From NCBI GenBank assembly GCA_026984775.1, contig JALSRM010000048.1, positions 1 through 48,883 on the forward strand: a stretch of DNA of 48,883 bases. Direction: 5' to 3'. The notes beneath the pieces are model-generated. The model made no database searches. It was not told where the DNA came from and worked only from the letters and a program-made list of their open reading frames with translations. Made by a program: the position numbers and the translations under genes. Every line of letters starts with the position of its first letter. Position 1 is the first letter of the stretch. Shown here in pieces: positions 27,114-36,103 of this stretch. This DNA is from Gammaproteobacteria bacterium (GTDB lineage Bacteria; Pseudomonadota; Gammaproteobacteria; CAJXQU01).

Positions 27114-27873
27114 GGGTTTTCTTGGAAGCAAGTTTGATCATCTCCTCAGGCAGACCTTTTGAGACCAGTTTATCAGGGTGATGCTGGCTGAGCATCCGGC
27201 GATATGCCCTTTTGACTTCGCGATCACTTGCATCATGGTCAATGCCGAGAAAGGCATAGGCATTTGCCAGAGATTCATCGGTTTTTGACTGTTCTGTTTT
27301 CGAGGTTCGATCGGAAATATTCATGGTGATCCGAACTCGATCTTCGATACGCCGATATTCCATTGGCAGAATGCCAAGGCGTTCAGAAATCTTCATCAGC
27401 AGTTGTCGCTCCAATGCAGAGAGCTCGCCATCGGCCATGGCGGCCATGATCTGGATTTCCATGAACATGCGCAGCAGGTTTTTGTGGGTCAGGCAGGCGT
27501 CACGTAATTTCTCCAATACAGGCTCAATGGGGAATGATGGATTTTTGCCCTTGTTGAACAGGCTGATCGCTTTTTCACGTTGGGGGCCGGTCAGCCCCAT
27601 ACGATCCATGATCAGGCTGGCTAACCGGATCTCTTCAGCCGTAACACGCCCGTCGGCCTTGCAGATGTGGCCCATGACATAGAATGTTGCAGAGAAATAA
27701 TTGGCCCTTGCTGTATAGGCTGCGATCTTTTCACGCCGTATAGCTTTTTTATGATTGGACTGGCCGAGGGAATCAAGCCCGTGCCCTAGCATGAAACCTA
27801 ACAGGGCCGTAAAAGGCCCGTTGACCAGGTATCCGAAAATCCCTCCCAAAATTTTTCCCCACCAGGACATCAT
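27064..27873 (-). CDS. djlA: Membrane-anchored DnaK co-chaperone DjlA
   Basis: DjlA is a J-domain co-chaperone of DnaK, anchored by one N-terminal membrane span, with roles in envelope stress and capsule control in E. coli. The 269-aa product begins WWGKILGGIFGYLVNGPF (glycine-rich span). A TerB-like helical domain follows (about 60-190: FYVMGHICKADGRVT, MFMEIQIMAAMADGELS). It ends with a J-domain (about 205-269) containing the catalytic HPD in SQHHPDKLVSKGLPEEM. The match to DjlA is direct and the length is normal (E. coli 271). It overlaps queG at its 3' end and is divergent from perM across 64 bases. Confidence 0.93.
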   Translation of the reverse strand: MMSWWGKILGGIFGYLVNGPFTALLGFMLGHGLDSLGQSNHKKAIRREKIAAYTARANYFSATFYVMGHICKADGRVTAEEIRLASLIMDRMGLTGPQREKAISLFNKGKNPSFPIEPVLEKLRDACLTHKNLLRMFMEIQIMAAMADGELSALERQLLMKISERLGILPMEYRRIEDRVRITMNISDRTSKTEQSKTDESLANAYAFLGIDHDASDREVKRAYRRMLSQHHPDKLVSKGLPEEMIKLASKKTHEIRQAYELICASRGL

Positions 27874-27937
27874 GTTTTCTAACGCTTAAAAGACAATGCT
27901 ATATAATGATTGTCCTGAACAAGAATCTCAATAACTC

Positions 27938-29029
27938 ATGATCCAATTTCTCAGCAACTGGTATAGACGCTATTTTTCCGATCCCCAAGCGGTGCTGCTG
28001 GCGGTGCTGTTGATCGTGGGTTTTGCCATTATCATCTTTATGGGTCACATGTTGGCCCCTGTATTGGCTGCTATCGTCATCGCCTATCTGCTGGAAGGCA
28101 TCGTCCAACAATTGACCCGGGTTCACATCCCAAGGATGGCTGCAGTGACTCTCGTTTTTTTCCTATTTATGGCTTTCATGCTGATCATTATACTTGGGTT
28201 GTTGCCCATGGTTTCCAGGCAATTGACGGAGTTGGTTCAGCAGATGCCTGCAATCCTGAACGATACCCAGCAGTGGTTATTGAGGTTGCCGGATAAGTAT
28301 CCGCAACTTCTGACGGAAGACCAGATTTGGGATTTTGTCCAAGTGATTCGATCGGGCATCGCAGAACTGGGTCAAACGGTGGTCTCGCTTTCCTTAGCCT
28401 CGATCCCCCGGTTGATCACCCTGCTGGTGTATTTGGTATTGGTTCCGGTACTGGTGTTCTTTTTTCTCAAGGACAAAAAGCAGATTCTTGGCTGGTTCAC
28501 CAGTATTCTACCAAAGGAGAGACCTTTACTGGAGCAGGTATGGCAGGAAATGGATGCCCAGATCGGAAATTATGTTCGTGGCAAGTTCTATGAGATCCTC
28601 ATCGTGGGCGGGGTAACATTTACCGTGTTTTCACTGATGGGACTCAAATATGCAGTATTGCTGTCCGCACTCGTCGGGCTGTCTGTCATCATCCCCTATA
28701 TCGGAGCTACGGTGGCGACGATTCCTGTGGCGATTGCGGCCTATATTCAATGGGGATGGAGTGCCGATTTTGGCTGGATTATCTTTGCCTATGGCATCAT
28801 TCAGGCGTTGGATGGCAATTTGCTGGTACCACTTCTATTCTCGGAAGCTGTCAACCTGCACCCGGTAGCGATCATTCTTGCTGTACTGGTTTTTGGTGGG
28901 ATCTGGGGTTTCTGGGGGGTTTTCTTTGCCATACCCCTGGCAACGCTGGTCAATGCACTGCTTTCTGCTTGGCCACGCAAGGGCACTACCGGTATTTTTG
29001 AAGGAGCAGAGGAAAATCAGGCCAGCTGA
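27938..29029 (+). CDS. perM: AI-2E family transporter PerM-like
   Basis: The 363-aa product has about seven or eight membrane spans and belongs to the AI-2E transporter (UPF0118) group, whose PerM member in E. coli is a putative permease. It starts WYRRYFSDPQAVLL, as PerM does, and contains PVLAAIVIAYLLEG, VYLVLVPVLVFFFLKDK and ILPKERPLLEQVWQEMDAQIGNYVRGKF. The latter is the hallmark cytoplasmic-loop region, followed by KYAVLLSALVGLSVIIPYIG. The transported substrate is not known. The stop (TGA, 29027-29029) touches the phoH stop on the other strand with no base between. Confidence 0.88.
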   Translation: MIQFLSNWYRRYFSDPQAVLLAVLLIVGFAIIIFMGHMLAPVLAAIVIAYLLEGIVQQLTRVHIPRMAAVTLVFFLFMAFMLIIILGLLPMVSRQLTELVQQMPAILNDTQQWLLRLPDKYPQLLTEDQIWDFVQVIRSGIAELGQTVVSLSLASIPRLITLLVYLVLVPVLVFFFLKDKKQILGWFTSILPKERPLLEQVWQEMDAQIGNYVRGKFYEILIVGGVTFTVFSLMGLKYAVLLSALVGLSVIIPYIGATVATIPVAIAAYIQWGWSADFGWIIFAYGIIQALDGNLLVPLLFSEAVNLHPVAIILAVLVFGGIWGFWGVFFAIPLATLVNALLSAWPRKGTTGIFEGAEENQAS

Positions 29030-30421
29030 TCACAACACCCTACTGGCAAAATCCGCCAATCGTGATCGCTCTCCGTGTTTGAGAATCAGATGACCGCTGT
29101 GTCTCCAGTCTTTGAAACGGTTAACCACATAAGTCAGGCCGGAGGTGGTTTCCGTCAGGTAAGGCGTGTCGATTTGTGAGATGTTGCCCACGCAGACGAG
29201 CTTGGTGCCGGGACCTGCCCGGGTGATCAGGGTTTTCATCTGTTTAGCGGTAAGATTCTGGGCCTCATCAATGATGATGTAGCGGTTCAGGAAAGTTCTG
29301 CCACGCATGAAATTCAAAGAGCGGATCTTGATACGGTTGTTGAGTAGATCAGCAGTTGCAGCCTGCCCCCATTCACCTCCTTCGACCTCATTCAAAACCT
29401 CCAGGTTATCCATCAGAGCCCCCATCCATGGCGTCATCTTTTCTTCCTCGGTGCCCGGCAGGAAGCCGATGTCTTCACCCACAGGAACCGTGACCCGGGT
29501 CATGATAATTTCACGGTAAAGTCCCGTATCGAGTGTTTGGTTCAAACCGGCTGCTAGCGCCAGCAAGGTCTTACCGGTGCCGGCCTTCCCCAGTAGGGTG
29601 ATAAAATCCACATTTGGATCGAGCAACAGGTTGAGTGCAAAGTTCTGTTCAAGGTTTCTGGCTTTTATCCCCCATACGGCATGCACTTCGTTACGGTAAT
29701 CTTTTGCGTGCCGGATGCTGACGGAGTCGTCGTGGACTTCCGTAACGATGGCTTCGAAGGGTTTGTCGCCTTCAATATACAGGCATTGATTGGGGTGGCA
29801 CTGTGCGACCAGTGGTCCCTTTAGAGTATACAGCGTTTCTGACGATTCCTTATGGCATTCAAGATTTTTACCGTGAGTCTCCCAGAAATTGTTAGGTAGT
29901 TTCTCGATGCCGGGATAAAGCAGCGTGGCATCATCCAACGTCTTGTCACTGTGGTAGTCTTCAGCGTTGATCCCGACGACGCGTGCCTTGATTCGAAGAT
30001 TGATGTCTTTGGAAACCAATGTGATCCTTCTGTCAGGATAGATCTTTTCCAGAGCAACCGTGGTACTGAGGATTTTGTTGTCAGGAAGGTTACCGTTGAT
30101 TCCAGGGAGTGGGTCAGCCAACTGGCTGGTCTGCAAAAACAACTTTCCTTGGGCGCCAGTGGCTTCTTCCTTTTTTTGCACCCTGGACAAGGAGAGCCCC
30201 TTTTCGATGGTATCTCGATCCGCGTCTCCAATCAGATCATCGAGAAAACGACTCGCCTGGCGTGCATTACGGGCGACTTCCGACAACCCCTTTTTGGCGG
30301 CATCCAGCTCCTCCAATACCATTATTGGGAGATAGATATCGTGCTCTTCAAAACGGAAGAGTGCCGTGGGATCGTGCATCAAAACGTTGGTATCGAGTAC
30401 ATAAAGATGAGCGTTGGTCAT
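29030..30421 (-). CDS. PIN-domain/PhoH-family ATPase (PhoH2-like)
   Basis: The 463-aa product joins a PIN ribonuclease domain (about 1-140, starting with YVLDTNVLMHDP and acidic active-site residues) to a PhoH ATPase domain. The latter has Walker A LLGKAGTGKTLLALAAG and Walker B RYIIIDEAQN, followed by ITRAGPGTKLVCVGNISQIDT. In characterised relatives (PhoH2) this pairing gives an ATP-driven RNA helicase-nuclease. The Asp residues of the PIN active site (D in LDTN, E in VLEELD) are present. The gene is the third in gcvR-bcp-phoH, 7 bases after bcp, and abuts perM tail to tail. Confidence 0.9.
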   Translation of the reverse strand: MTNAHLYVLDTNVLMHDPTALFRFEEHDIYLPIMVLEELDAAKKGLSEVARNARQASRFLDDLIGDADRDTIEKGLSLSRVQKKEEATGAQGKLFLQTSQLADPLPGINGNLPDNKILSTTVALEKIYPDRRITLVSKDINLRIKARVVGINAEDYHSDKTLDDATLLYPGIEKLPNNFWETHGKNLECHKESSETLYTLKGPLVAQCHPNQCLYIEGDKPFEAIVTEVHDDSVSIRHAKDYRNEVHAVWGIKARNLEQNFALNLLLDPNVDFITLLGKAGTGKTLLALAAGLNQTLDTGLYREIIMTRVTVPVGEDIGFLPGTEEEKMTPWMGALMDNLEVLNEVEGGEWGQAATADLLNNRIKIRSLNFMRGRTFLNRYIIIDEAQNLTAKQMKTLITRAGPGTKLVCVGNISQIDTPYLTETTSGLTYVVNRFKDWRHSGHLILKHGERSRLADFASRVL

Positions 30422-30428
30422 GAAAGGT

Positions 30429-30896
30429 TCAAAGGCTCCTTATGGTTTCCAGTACTTCTTCCACATGGCCAGGGACTTTCACCTTGCGCCATTCCCTGCG
30501 GAGCACCCCGTTTTCATCGATCAGGAAAGTGGAGCGCACTATGCCCATGACCTTGCGGCCGTACATGTTTTTTTCCTTGATCACATCGAACAGTTTGCAT
30601 AACGTCTCATCCTGATCCGAGAGCAGATCGAATGGAAACTCATGTTTTGTCCTGAAGTTATCATGTGTCTTGATACTGTCCCTGGAGACACCAAGGATGA
30701 TCGTGTTGAGTTTTTTGAACTCATCGTAGTGATCGCGGAAGTCCTGCCCCTCACGGGTACAACCGGGTGTATTATCCTTCGGGTAAAAATAGAGAACTAC
30801 CCGATGTCCTTTCAGATCCGACAGGCGGATGGTTTTATCGCCCGTAGCCGGGCATTCAAAGTCTGGAACGGGTTTTCCAATTTCTATGCTGTTCAT
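30429..30896 (-). CDS. bcp: Thioredoxin-dependent peroxiredoxin Bcp
   Basis: Bcp reduces hydroperoxides. The 155-aa product has the thioredoxin fold with VVLYFYPKDNTPGCT; the peroxidatic Cys46 is in TPGCTREGQDF. In the common E. coli type a resolving Cys sits five residues later; here that position is Gln51, so no partner cysteine is there. It may work as a 1-Cys enzyme, with Cys100 region (TLCKLFDV) as a possible distant partner. It follows gcvR with a one-base gap and precedes phoH by seven. Confidence 0.93.
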   Translation of the reverse strand: MNSIEIGKPVPDFECPATGDKTIRLSDLKGHRVVLYFYPKDNTPGCTREGQDFRDHYDEFKKLNTIILGVSRDSIKTHDNFRTKHEFPFDLLSDQDETLCKLFDVIKEKNMYGRKVMGIVRSTFLIDENGVLRREWRKVKVPGHVEEVLETIRSL

Positions 30897-30897
30897 T

Positions 30898-31425
30898 TTA
30901 TTTTACTGGCTCCATAATTGAATCGATATTGAGTTGATCGCAAAATTCCATGAATTCCCCGCGCAATGTCGCAATGGAGATTTCAGTTGGAATACTGATG
31001 GTCAGTTGCAGTAAGAACATCGCCGTTCCCGTATGCGAAGCCACATAGCTGTCACTGAACATGTCTTCGATTCCAATATCGCGTCGGGAGAAAAAATCGG
31101 CAATATCATAAACCAGTCCGGCCCGGTTTACCGAGACAACTTCAACTGCATAAGGCATCGTGGATGATTCGGACGAATGCGGTTTTGTCCGGCGACTCTG
31201 AATGCTGATATTCAGCTTCTTCTCAAGTTTGGGGATGAGATCCTCGATCCGGGAAATCGCATCCCATGGTCCAGAGACCATGACAAACAATGCAAGCTCG
31301 CTTCCTAGGCGACTCATGCGCCCATCTTCGACATTGCATCCACATTCGTGAATCGCTTTGAAAATTTTGTCCATCAGGGCTGGCTGGGTTGGGCCCAGAA
31401 CTGAAATGACAAAGAAATTTTTCAT
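30898..31425 (-). CDS. gcvR: Glycine cleavage system transcriptional repressor GcvR-like (ACT domains)
   Basis: GcvR in E. coli binds glycine and holds GcvA in check; here the 175-aa product has two ACT domains (about 1-80 and 92-170). The first carries the pattern ISVLGPTQPALMDKIFKAIHECGCNVED, given here in short: LGPTQPALMDKIF. The second has NRAGLVYDIADFFSRRDIGI. I chose ATG 31425 (MKNFFVISVLG), which is where the ACT fold starts; an upstream in-frame ATG at 31512 would add 29 residues lacking family similarity. The order gcvR-bcp opposite dapA-bamC is the E. coli arrangement, which supports the call. Whether it controls glycine cleavage here is unproven. Confidence 0.85.
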   Translation of the reverse strand: MKNFFVISVLGPTQPALMDKIFKAIHECGCNVEDGRMSRLGSELALFVMVSGPWDAISRIEDLIPKLEKKLNISIQSRRTKPHSSESSTMPYAVEVVSVNRAGLVYDIADFFSRRDIGIEDMFSDSYVASHTGTAMFLLQLTISIPTEISIATLRGEFMEFCDQLNIDSIMEPVK

Positions 31426-31567
31426 GATCAAACGGAGTTTGTCGAAGCCTTGTTGGTTATCTGCACTTAATTGTGCCTTTTTTATATCGACAATCACACC
31501 ATTTCTTGTCAATTTTCCGGCGTATCAGTAACATTAACGCTCTTCAAACTAATTTCAGGATATTTGG

Positions 31568-32467
31568 ATGCTACGAGGAAGTATGGTTGCCTTGGTCACG
31601 CCCATGAAAAAAGGGTGTGGGCCGGAAACACCGGTTGATTCACAGGCCCTTGCAAAACTGATCGAATTCCATATTCTCAATGGAACCGATGCGATTGTTG
31701 CAGTTGGAACGACCGGTGAATCAGCCACGTTGGGTGAGGAAGAGCATATAGATGTCATCCGACAGGTAGTCGAGCGGGTTGATAACCGGATCCCCGTGAT
31801 TGCAGGCACTGGAGCCAACTCTACCGCCGAGGCGATCCGCTTGACACAGGGAGCACTGGATGTTGGTGCAGATGCAGCATTACTGGTAACCCCTTACTAC
31901 AACAAGCCTACTCAGGAGGGTTTATACCTTCATTACAAAACCATTGCCGAAGCTGTCGATATCCCTATCATCCTGTACAATGTCCCCGGCCGAACTGCGT
32001 GTGATATGCTGCCTGAGACTGTAGGACGGCTTTCACACATCGACAACATTATCGGTGTCAAGGAAGCGACTGCAGAATTGGATCGGATCGATGAGATCCG
32101 CCAGCTGGCAGGGGATGAATTCCTGTTGTTGAGTGGAGATGATGCGACCACAGGTGAATTTATTCTGAATGGTGGCCATGGAACGATTTCTGTAACGGCA
32201 AACGTTGCTCCGCAGCTGATGCACGATATGTGCATGGCCGCCCTCAAAGGGGAGCGTGAGACAGTCGAAGCGATCGACGAAAAATTACAGGGGCTGCACA
32301 AGGAACTGTTTATTGAATCCAACCCCATCCCGGTTAAATGGGCTGTTCACAAAATGGGATTGATAGACGCAGGTATCCGGTTGCCGCTCACATGGATGTC
32401 TGAATCCTGTGAACCGGTATTGATTAAAGCCATGGAAAGCGCGGGTATACAACTCGCACATAATTGA
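31568..32467 (+). CDS. dapA: 4-Hydroxy-tetrahydrodipicolinate synthase DapA
   Basis: DapA condenses aspartate semialdehyde with pyruvate, the first step of diaminopimelate and lysine synthesis. The 299-aa product has a TIM-barrel with the Schiff-base Lys165 (IGVKEAT), Tyr137 (ILYNVPGRT) and Thr48-Thr49 (GTTGES). Tyr111 (TPYYNKP) completes the proton relay. It is divergent from gcvR across 142 bases, which must hold both promoters, and 15 bases before bamC. LysA, the last enzyme of this pathway, is at 2849-4096. Confidence 0.97.
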   Translation: MLRGSMVALVTPMKKGCGPETPVDSQALAKLIEFHILNGTDAIVAVGTTGESATLGEEEHIDVIRQVVERVDNRIPVIAGTGANSTAEAIRLTQGALDVGADAALLVTPYYNKPTQEGLYLHYKTIAEAVDIPIILYNVPGRTACDMLPETVGRLSHIDNIIGVKEATAELDRIDEIRQLAGDEFLLLSGDDATTGEFILNGGHGTISVTANVAPQLMHDMCMAALKGERETVEAIDEKLQGLHKELFIESNPIPVKWAVHKMGLIDAGIRLPLTWMSESCEPVLIKAMESAGIQLAHN

Positions 32468-32482
32468 TAAAGAGGTTTCTTG

Positions 32483-33532
32483 ATGTCACTGCGATTATTT
32501 TCTATTTTGATCCTGTCCAGCCTGGTTCTCGGGGGCTGTAGCAAATATCTGCCCAAACTGGACAAGGTTATTCCTGATCACCGTAAGGATTACCAGAAAA
32601 GCAAGAGTTTGCCCGATCTCGAAGTTCCACCGGATCTGACAACAGATTCCATTGATGACAGCATGGCTGTACCAGACATCGATGAAACTGGAACCGCAAC
32701 GTTTTCGACCTATCAGGAGCGTGTCGCCCGACAACGGGAGAACCGCCAACTTCTCAGTTCGCCCGAGGACGCATCTGTGGTTGAAGTCTCTGGTGAACAA
32801 CTGATTGTAGTTCCTGCCTCAACATCGGATACCTGGCTCGCCCTGCACGATTTCTGGAAAGAGAAAGGATACACGCTCGATATCGATGATGAAGAGCTGG
32901 GTTTCATGGAGACCGACTGGCGCGGAAATGACACACAGCGAGAAAAATTCAAGGTGTTTGTCGAGCCTTCATCCGAACAGCCCGGCCATACCAACATCTA
33001 CTTCTCCCATCGCAGTGAAATGAATGAAGATGGGGAATGGGTAGAACAGGATCGGGATCTACAACTGGAGAGGCGTATGGCGCTGAGCATACGCGAGGCC
33101 CTCGGAGGTATATCGCCATCGGCAGCCACGTCAATTGCTGCCACTGATAACACCGAAATACAGAACGATGCTACAGAGCGTCTCCAGTCTGAGCTGATCA
33201 ATGCAGGTGAAGGCCGATTCTTGCTTTCGGTGAATACTGATCCCACCAGTTTATGGCCACGTGTAGGTGAGATACTGAAACAGTCGGGTGATTTTTCCAT
33301 TGAGGACCAAGATCAGGGAAAGGGTATCTATGAAGTTGTCTACCAAGGGAAAAAGGAAAAGAAAAGCCTGTTGAAAAAACTGGCTTTCTGGAAGGGAGAT
33401 GACACAAAGTTCAAGGTTAGCCTGGCCAAGGCAGGAAATAAAACCGAGATCGTCGTGCTGGACGAAGATGGCGAGTGGGCAACTTCTGCAGCAGCCGATC
33501 AAATTCTCGATCTCATCCGATCAAATCTGTAA
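32483..33532 (+). CDS. bamC: Outer membrane assembly lipoprotein BamC
   Basis: BamC is a lipoprotein of the BAM complex that inserts outer-membrane proteins. The 349-aa product has a lipobox ending LGGC (Cys19) and an unstructured, Pro-rich N-terminal stretch (SKSLPDLEVPPDLT) that binds BamD in E. coli. Two helix-grip domains follow (about 95-200 and 230-349). The order dapA-bamC is conserved. I chose ATG 32483 behind AGAGG; a TTG at 32480 would add one residue. Some species lack the N-terminal BamD-binding segment, but here it is clear. Confidence 0.9.
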   Translation: MSLRLFSILILSSLVLGGCSKYLPKLDKVIPDHRKDYQKSKSLPDLEVPPDLTTDSIDDSMAVPDIDETGTATFSTYQERVARQRENRQLLSSPEDASVVEVSGEQLIVVPASTSDTWLALHDFWKEKGYTLDIDDEELGFMETDWRGNDTQREKFKVFVEPSSEQPGHTNIYFSHRSEMNEDGEWVEQDRDLQLERRMALSIREALGGISPSAATSIAATDNTEIQNDATERLQSELINAGEGRFLLSVNTDPTSLWPRVGEILKQSGDFSIEDQDQGKGIYEVVYQGKKEKKSLLKKLAFWKGDDTKFKVSLAKAGNKTEIVVLDEDGEWATSAAADQILDLIRSNL

Positions 33533-33541
33533 GTACAAACC

Positions 33542-34309
33542 GTGCGTTTCGCCTCACTGGGGAGTGGCAGCAAAGGCAACGCGACACTGATACAGGAGCA
33601 AGAGACCCTGCTTCTCGTTGATAACGGCTTTTCCCTCAAGGAAAGCCTGCGCCGGCTTGCTCTCCTTGAAATCCAGCCGGAAGCGATCACAGCGATTCTG
33701 GTGACACATGAACATGGCGATCACGTCTCCGGTGTTGGCCGGCTGGCAAGGAAATATGGAATTCCAGTCTGGTTAACAGAAGGTACCAGAAAGGCTGCGG
33801 AGAAGATACTGGCGGATTTGCCTGTTCTTGAAATTTTTAACGGACATGAAGGCTTTTTCAGTATCCAGGACGTACAGATCCAACCGGTAACTGTACCTCA
33901 CGATGCAAGAGAACCCTCCCAGTTTATTTTTGCCAATGGCAAGCAGCGACTTGGATTATTGACCGATACAGGCAGTATTACCCCACATATCGTTACCGAA
34001 TTCGACGGTTGTGATGCTCTCATACTGGAAAGCAATCATGATGATCAGATGCTCGCGGAGAGTCTTTATCCCCAGCATCTGAAAGATCGTATTTCTGGTC
34101 GGTTGGGACACTTGGCAAATCATCAGGCAGCTGATCTACTGTCCCGACTTGACACCTCAAGACTGAGACACATCGTCGCAGCACACCTGAGTGAACAAAA
34201 CAATAGCATCTCCAGAGTGACCGCCTGTTTGTCAGCAGCACTGGGATGTGAGGAGAGCTGGATTGAAGTTGCTGATCAGGCCTCTGGACTGGATTGGCGG
34301 GACATATAA
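33542..34309 (+). CDS. MBL-fold hydrolase, YycJ/WalJ-like
   Basis: The 255-aa product is a metallo-beta-lactamase-fold protein starting FASLGSGSKGNATLI, which is the signature of the YycJ/WalJ group. It has VTHEHGDHVSGVG (metal ligands), a phosphodiesterase-like GLLTDTGSITPHI and LILESNHD. In Bacillus WalJ affects cell-wall and DNA metabolism; in Gammaproteobacteria its role is not defined. The start is GTG 33542, nine bases after bamC, and the order dapA-bamC-MBL is common. Confidence 0.8.
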   Translation: MRFASLGSGSKGNATLIQEQETLLLVDNGFSLKESLRRLALLEIQPEAITAILVTHEHGDHVSGVGRLARKYGIPVWLTEGTRKAAEKILADLPVLEIFNGHEGFFSIQDVQIQPVTVPHDAREPSQFIFANGKQRLGLLTDTGSITPHIVTEFDGCDALILESNHDDQMLAESLYPQHLKDRISGRLGHLANHQAADLLSRLDTSRLRHIVAAHLSEQNNSISRVTACLSAALGCEESWIEVADQASGLDWRDI

Positions 34310-34341
34310 AAAAACCGCATGCCCCTCATGAGACATGCGGT
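34308..34341 (-). terminator. Intrinsic terminator of the phasin gene
   Basis: ACCGCATG (34314-34321) and CATGCGGT (34334-34341) pair across a 12-base loop. On the minus strand the stem is followed by seven T residues (complement of A at 34308-34314). It therefore ends the phasin transcript, just before the MBL stop on the other strand. Confidence 0.75.
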
Positions 34342-34369
34342 GATTTGGTGCAATAAAGAAGCTATCTGA

Positions 34370-34723
34370 TCAGGCAGCTTTTTTTGCAGCAGTCTGTGCA
34401 GTTTTGAGACCCTTTTCGACCCAGCCAGTCAGCTCGGTTTTGTAGGATTCTGCAATTTCCTGAGTAGTGCTGGCAATCGCGGTAACTTTTTCAGTTGTTT
34501 CCTTGGCCAGTTTTGTCTGTGCTTCGATCAATTTCGCAGGTTCTTTGACTTCAGTAGCCAGTGAGAACTGTTTTGATGCAGCATCCAGAACGGCATTGAA
34601 GATTTCAAACTGTTTTTCGCTCAGAGCCTTGACGGTTTTGACATTGATGTCAGCCAGAGCCTTTACCGATTCAGCAGCAGATTTGTTCATTTTAGTGAAG
34701 TGTTCAATGATATCGTTTTTCAT
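34370..34723 (-). CDS. phaP: Phasin (PHA granule-associated protein)
   Basis: The 117-aa product is a small, almost entirely helical, Ala/Lys/Glu/Thr-rich protein with no signal and no cysteine, typical of phasins that coat polyhydroxyalkanoate granules. It contains EKQFEIFNAVLDAASKQFSL and the Lys/Ala-rich tail KTAQTAAKKAA, like the Phasin_2 (PF09361) group. It points to polyester storage in this organism; no PHA synthase is in the window. A strong AGAGGAAA ribosome site and a transcript flanked by a terminator show a one-gene unit. Its upstream region holds PhbF-like repeats. Confidence 0.85.
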   Translation of the reverse strand: MKNDIIEHFTKMNKSAAESVKALADINVKTVKALSEKQFEIFNAVLDAASKQFSLATEVKEPAKLIEAQTKLAKETTEKVTAIASTTQEIAESYKTELTGWVEKGLKTAQTAAKKAA

Positions 34724-34771
34724 GGTGTTTCCTCTATTTAGCAGATTAAATTAAACTCTTGAACCGAAAAT

Positions 34772-34784
34772 TGCTGCAACGCAA
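34772..34784 (-). promoter_or_regulatory. PhbF/PhaR-type operator 1 at phasin promoter
   Basis: TGCTGCAACGCAA (read on the plus strand) matches the published PhbF consensus TG-N-TGC-N3-GCAA exactly. On the minus strand a -35-like TTGCAG and, 18 bases later, a -10-like TTTAAT overlap or adjoin this block, about 50-60 bases before the phasin ATG. A repressor here would block the promoter. Confidence 0.5.
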
Positions 34785-34788
34785 CAAT

Positions 34789-34801
34789 TGCTGCGGTGCA
34801 C
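34789..34801 (-). promoter_or_regulatory. PhbF/PhaR-type operator 2 at phasin promoter
   Basis: TGCTGCGGTGCAC matches the same pattern except for the last base (GCAC instead of GCAA). It lies 17 bases from site 1 in direct repeat. The shared AATTGCTGC is repeated exactly. Confidence 0.4.
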
Positions 34802-34928
34802 AATACCTTGGTTTATCGACAATGTCAACATTTTCTTTAATACAAGTGATCAATCTGTTTCGACAAGAACCGATCTAATTTTCCCTGTTTCCTTTTTACC
34901 GGCATTACAGGCTAAAATTAGAAATACC

Positions 34929-35972
34929 ATGAATACCCCGGATCCATTGATTTCTCCAGAACCCGACAACGATGACCGGAAGGTTGATGACACGCTTCGC
35001 CCGCAGCGATTAACAGACTATATCGGCCAGGCTGATGTGCGTGAACAGATGGAAATCTTCATCAAAGCCGCACGGCAGCGCTCCGAATCCCTCGATCATG
35101 TTTTGATCTTTGGTCCACCGGGATTGGGAAAGACCACACTTGCACATATCATTGCTAATGAGATGGGTGTAAATCTCAAACAAACATCGGGCCCGGTACT
35201 TGAACGAGCGGGCGATCTCGCCGCACTGCTGACCAATCTGGAGCCTGGGGATGTTCTTTTTATCGACGAGATTCACCGTCTCAGTCCCGTGGTTGAAGAA
35301 GTGCTCTACCCGGCAATGGAGGATTTCCAGCTCGATATCATGATTGGTGAAGGTCCTGCTGCCCGTGCAATCAAGCTCGATCTACCGCAATTCACACTGG
35401 TGGGCGCAACTACTCGTGCAGGTCTGTTAACCTCGCCATTGCGTGATCGATTCGGGATAGTGCAACGTCTGGAATTCTATCAACCCACAGACCTGACACG
35501 TATCGTACTGCGATCGGCGAAAATACTGGGGGTGAAGATCGATGACGATGGAGCAACTGAGGTTGCAAAACGATCACGGGGAACACCGAGAATCGCAAAC
35601 AGGTTGCTGCGGCGTGTTCGCGACTATGCAGAGGTTAGGGCCAATGGTCATATCACGAATGATGTTTCCAAACGTGCACTGGACATGCTCAACGTGGACA
35701 CACATGGTTTTGATATGATGGACCGTAAACTGCTGCTCGCGATCATTCAGAAATTTGATGGCGGCCCGGTGGGCGTAGAAAGTGTTGCAGCAGCGATTGG
35801 AGAGGAGCGTGGTACGATTGAGGACGTAATTGAGCCTTTTCTGATCCAGAAAGGGTTTATGATGCGAACACCGCGAGGAAGGGTGGCAACAAAGACGGCA
35901 TGGCTGCATTTTGGACTGAACCCACCCTCTCAGAGTGGAATCGAACCTGATCTTTTTGATGAAAACAGGTAA
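34929..35972 (+). CDS. ruvB: Holliday junction branch migration ATPase RuvB
   Basis: RuvB drives branch migration of Holliday junctions with RuvA. The 347-aa product has Walker [22 protein letters not shown] (Walker B) and the sensor [18 protein letters not shown] including the arginine finger. A C-terminal winged helix follows, with PRGRVAT. I chose ATG 34929 (MNTPDPLIS); an earlier in-frame start at 34788 would add 47 unrelated residues. RuvA and RuvC normally sit just upstream but are absent here, where a divergent phasin lies instead. The tol operon follows without ybgC. Confidence 0.95.
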   Translation: MNTPDPLISPEPDNDDRKVDDTLRPQRLTDYIGQADVREQMEIFIKAARQRSESLDHVLIFGPPGLGKTTLAHIIANEMGVNLKQTSGPVLERAGDLAALLTNLEPGDVLFIDEIHRLSPVVEEVLYPAMEDFQLDIMIGEGPAARAIKLDLPQFTLVGATTRAGLLTSPLRDRFGIVQRLEFYQPTDLTRIVLRSAKILGVKIDDDGATEVAKRSRGTPRIANRLLRRVRDYAEVRANGHITNDVSKRALDMLNVDTHGFDMMDRKLLLAIIQKFDGGPVGVESVAAAIGEERGTIEDVIEPFLIQKGFMMRTPRGRVATKTAWLHFGLNPPSQSGIEPDLFDENR

Positions 35973-36103
35973 TTGGTCACAAAAAAATGCTGAATTATTC
36001 AGTTTGAAGACTGTCTATTGCAGGATATTGTCACTGCCTGAAATCACTATAAGGATTCAGGAAAAACGATAAATAAGAAATCTGAATAACCCGGGGCCAT
36101 TCA

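Noticed and set aside
34788..34928. Longer start for ruvB at 34788
   Set aside because: It adds 47 unrelated residues and crosses the phasin operator region.
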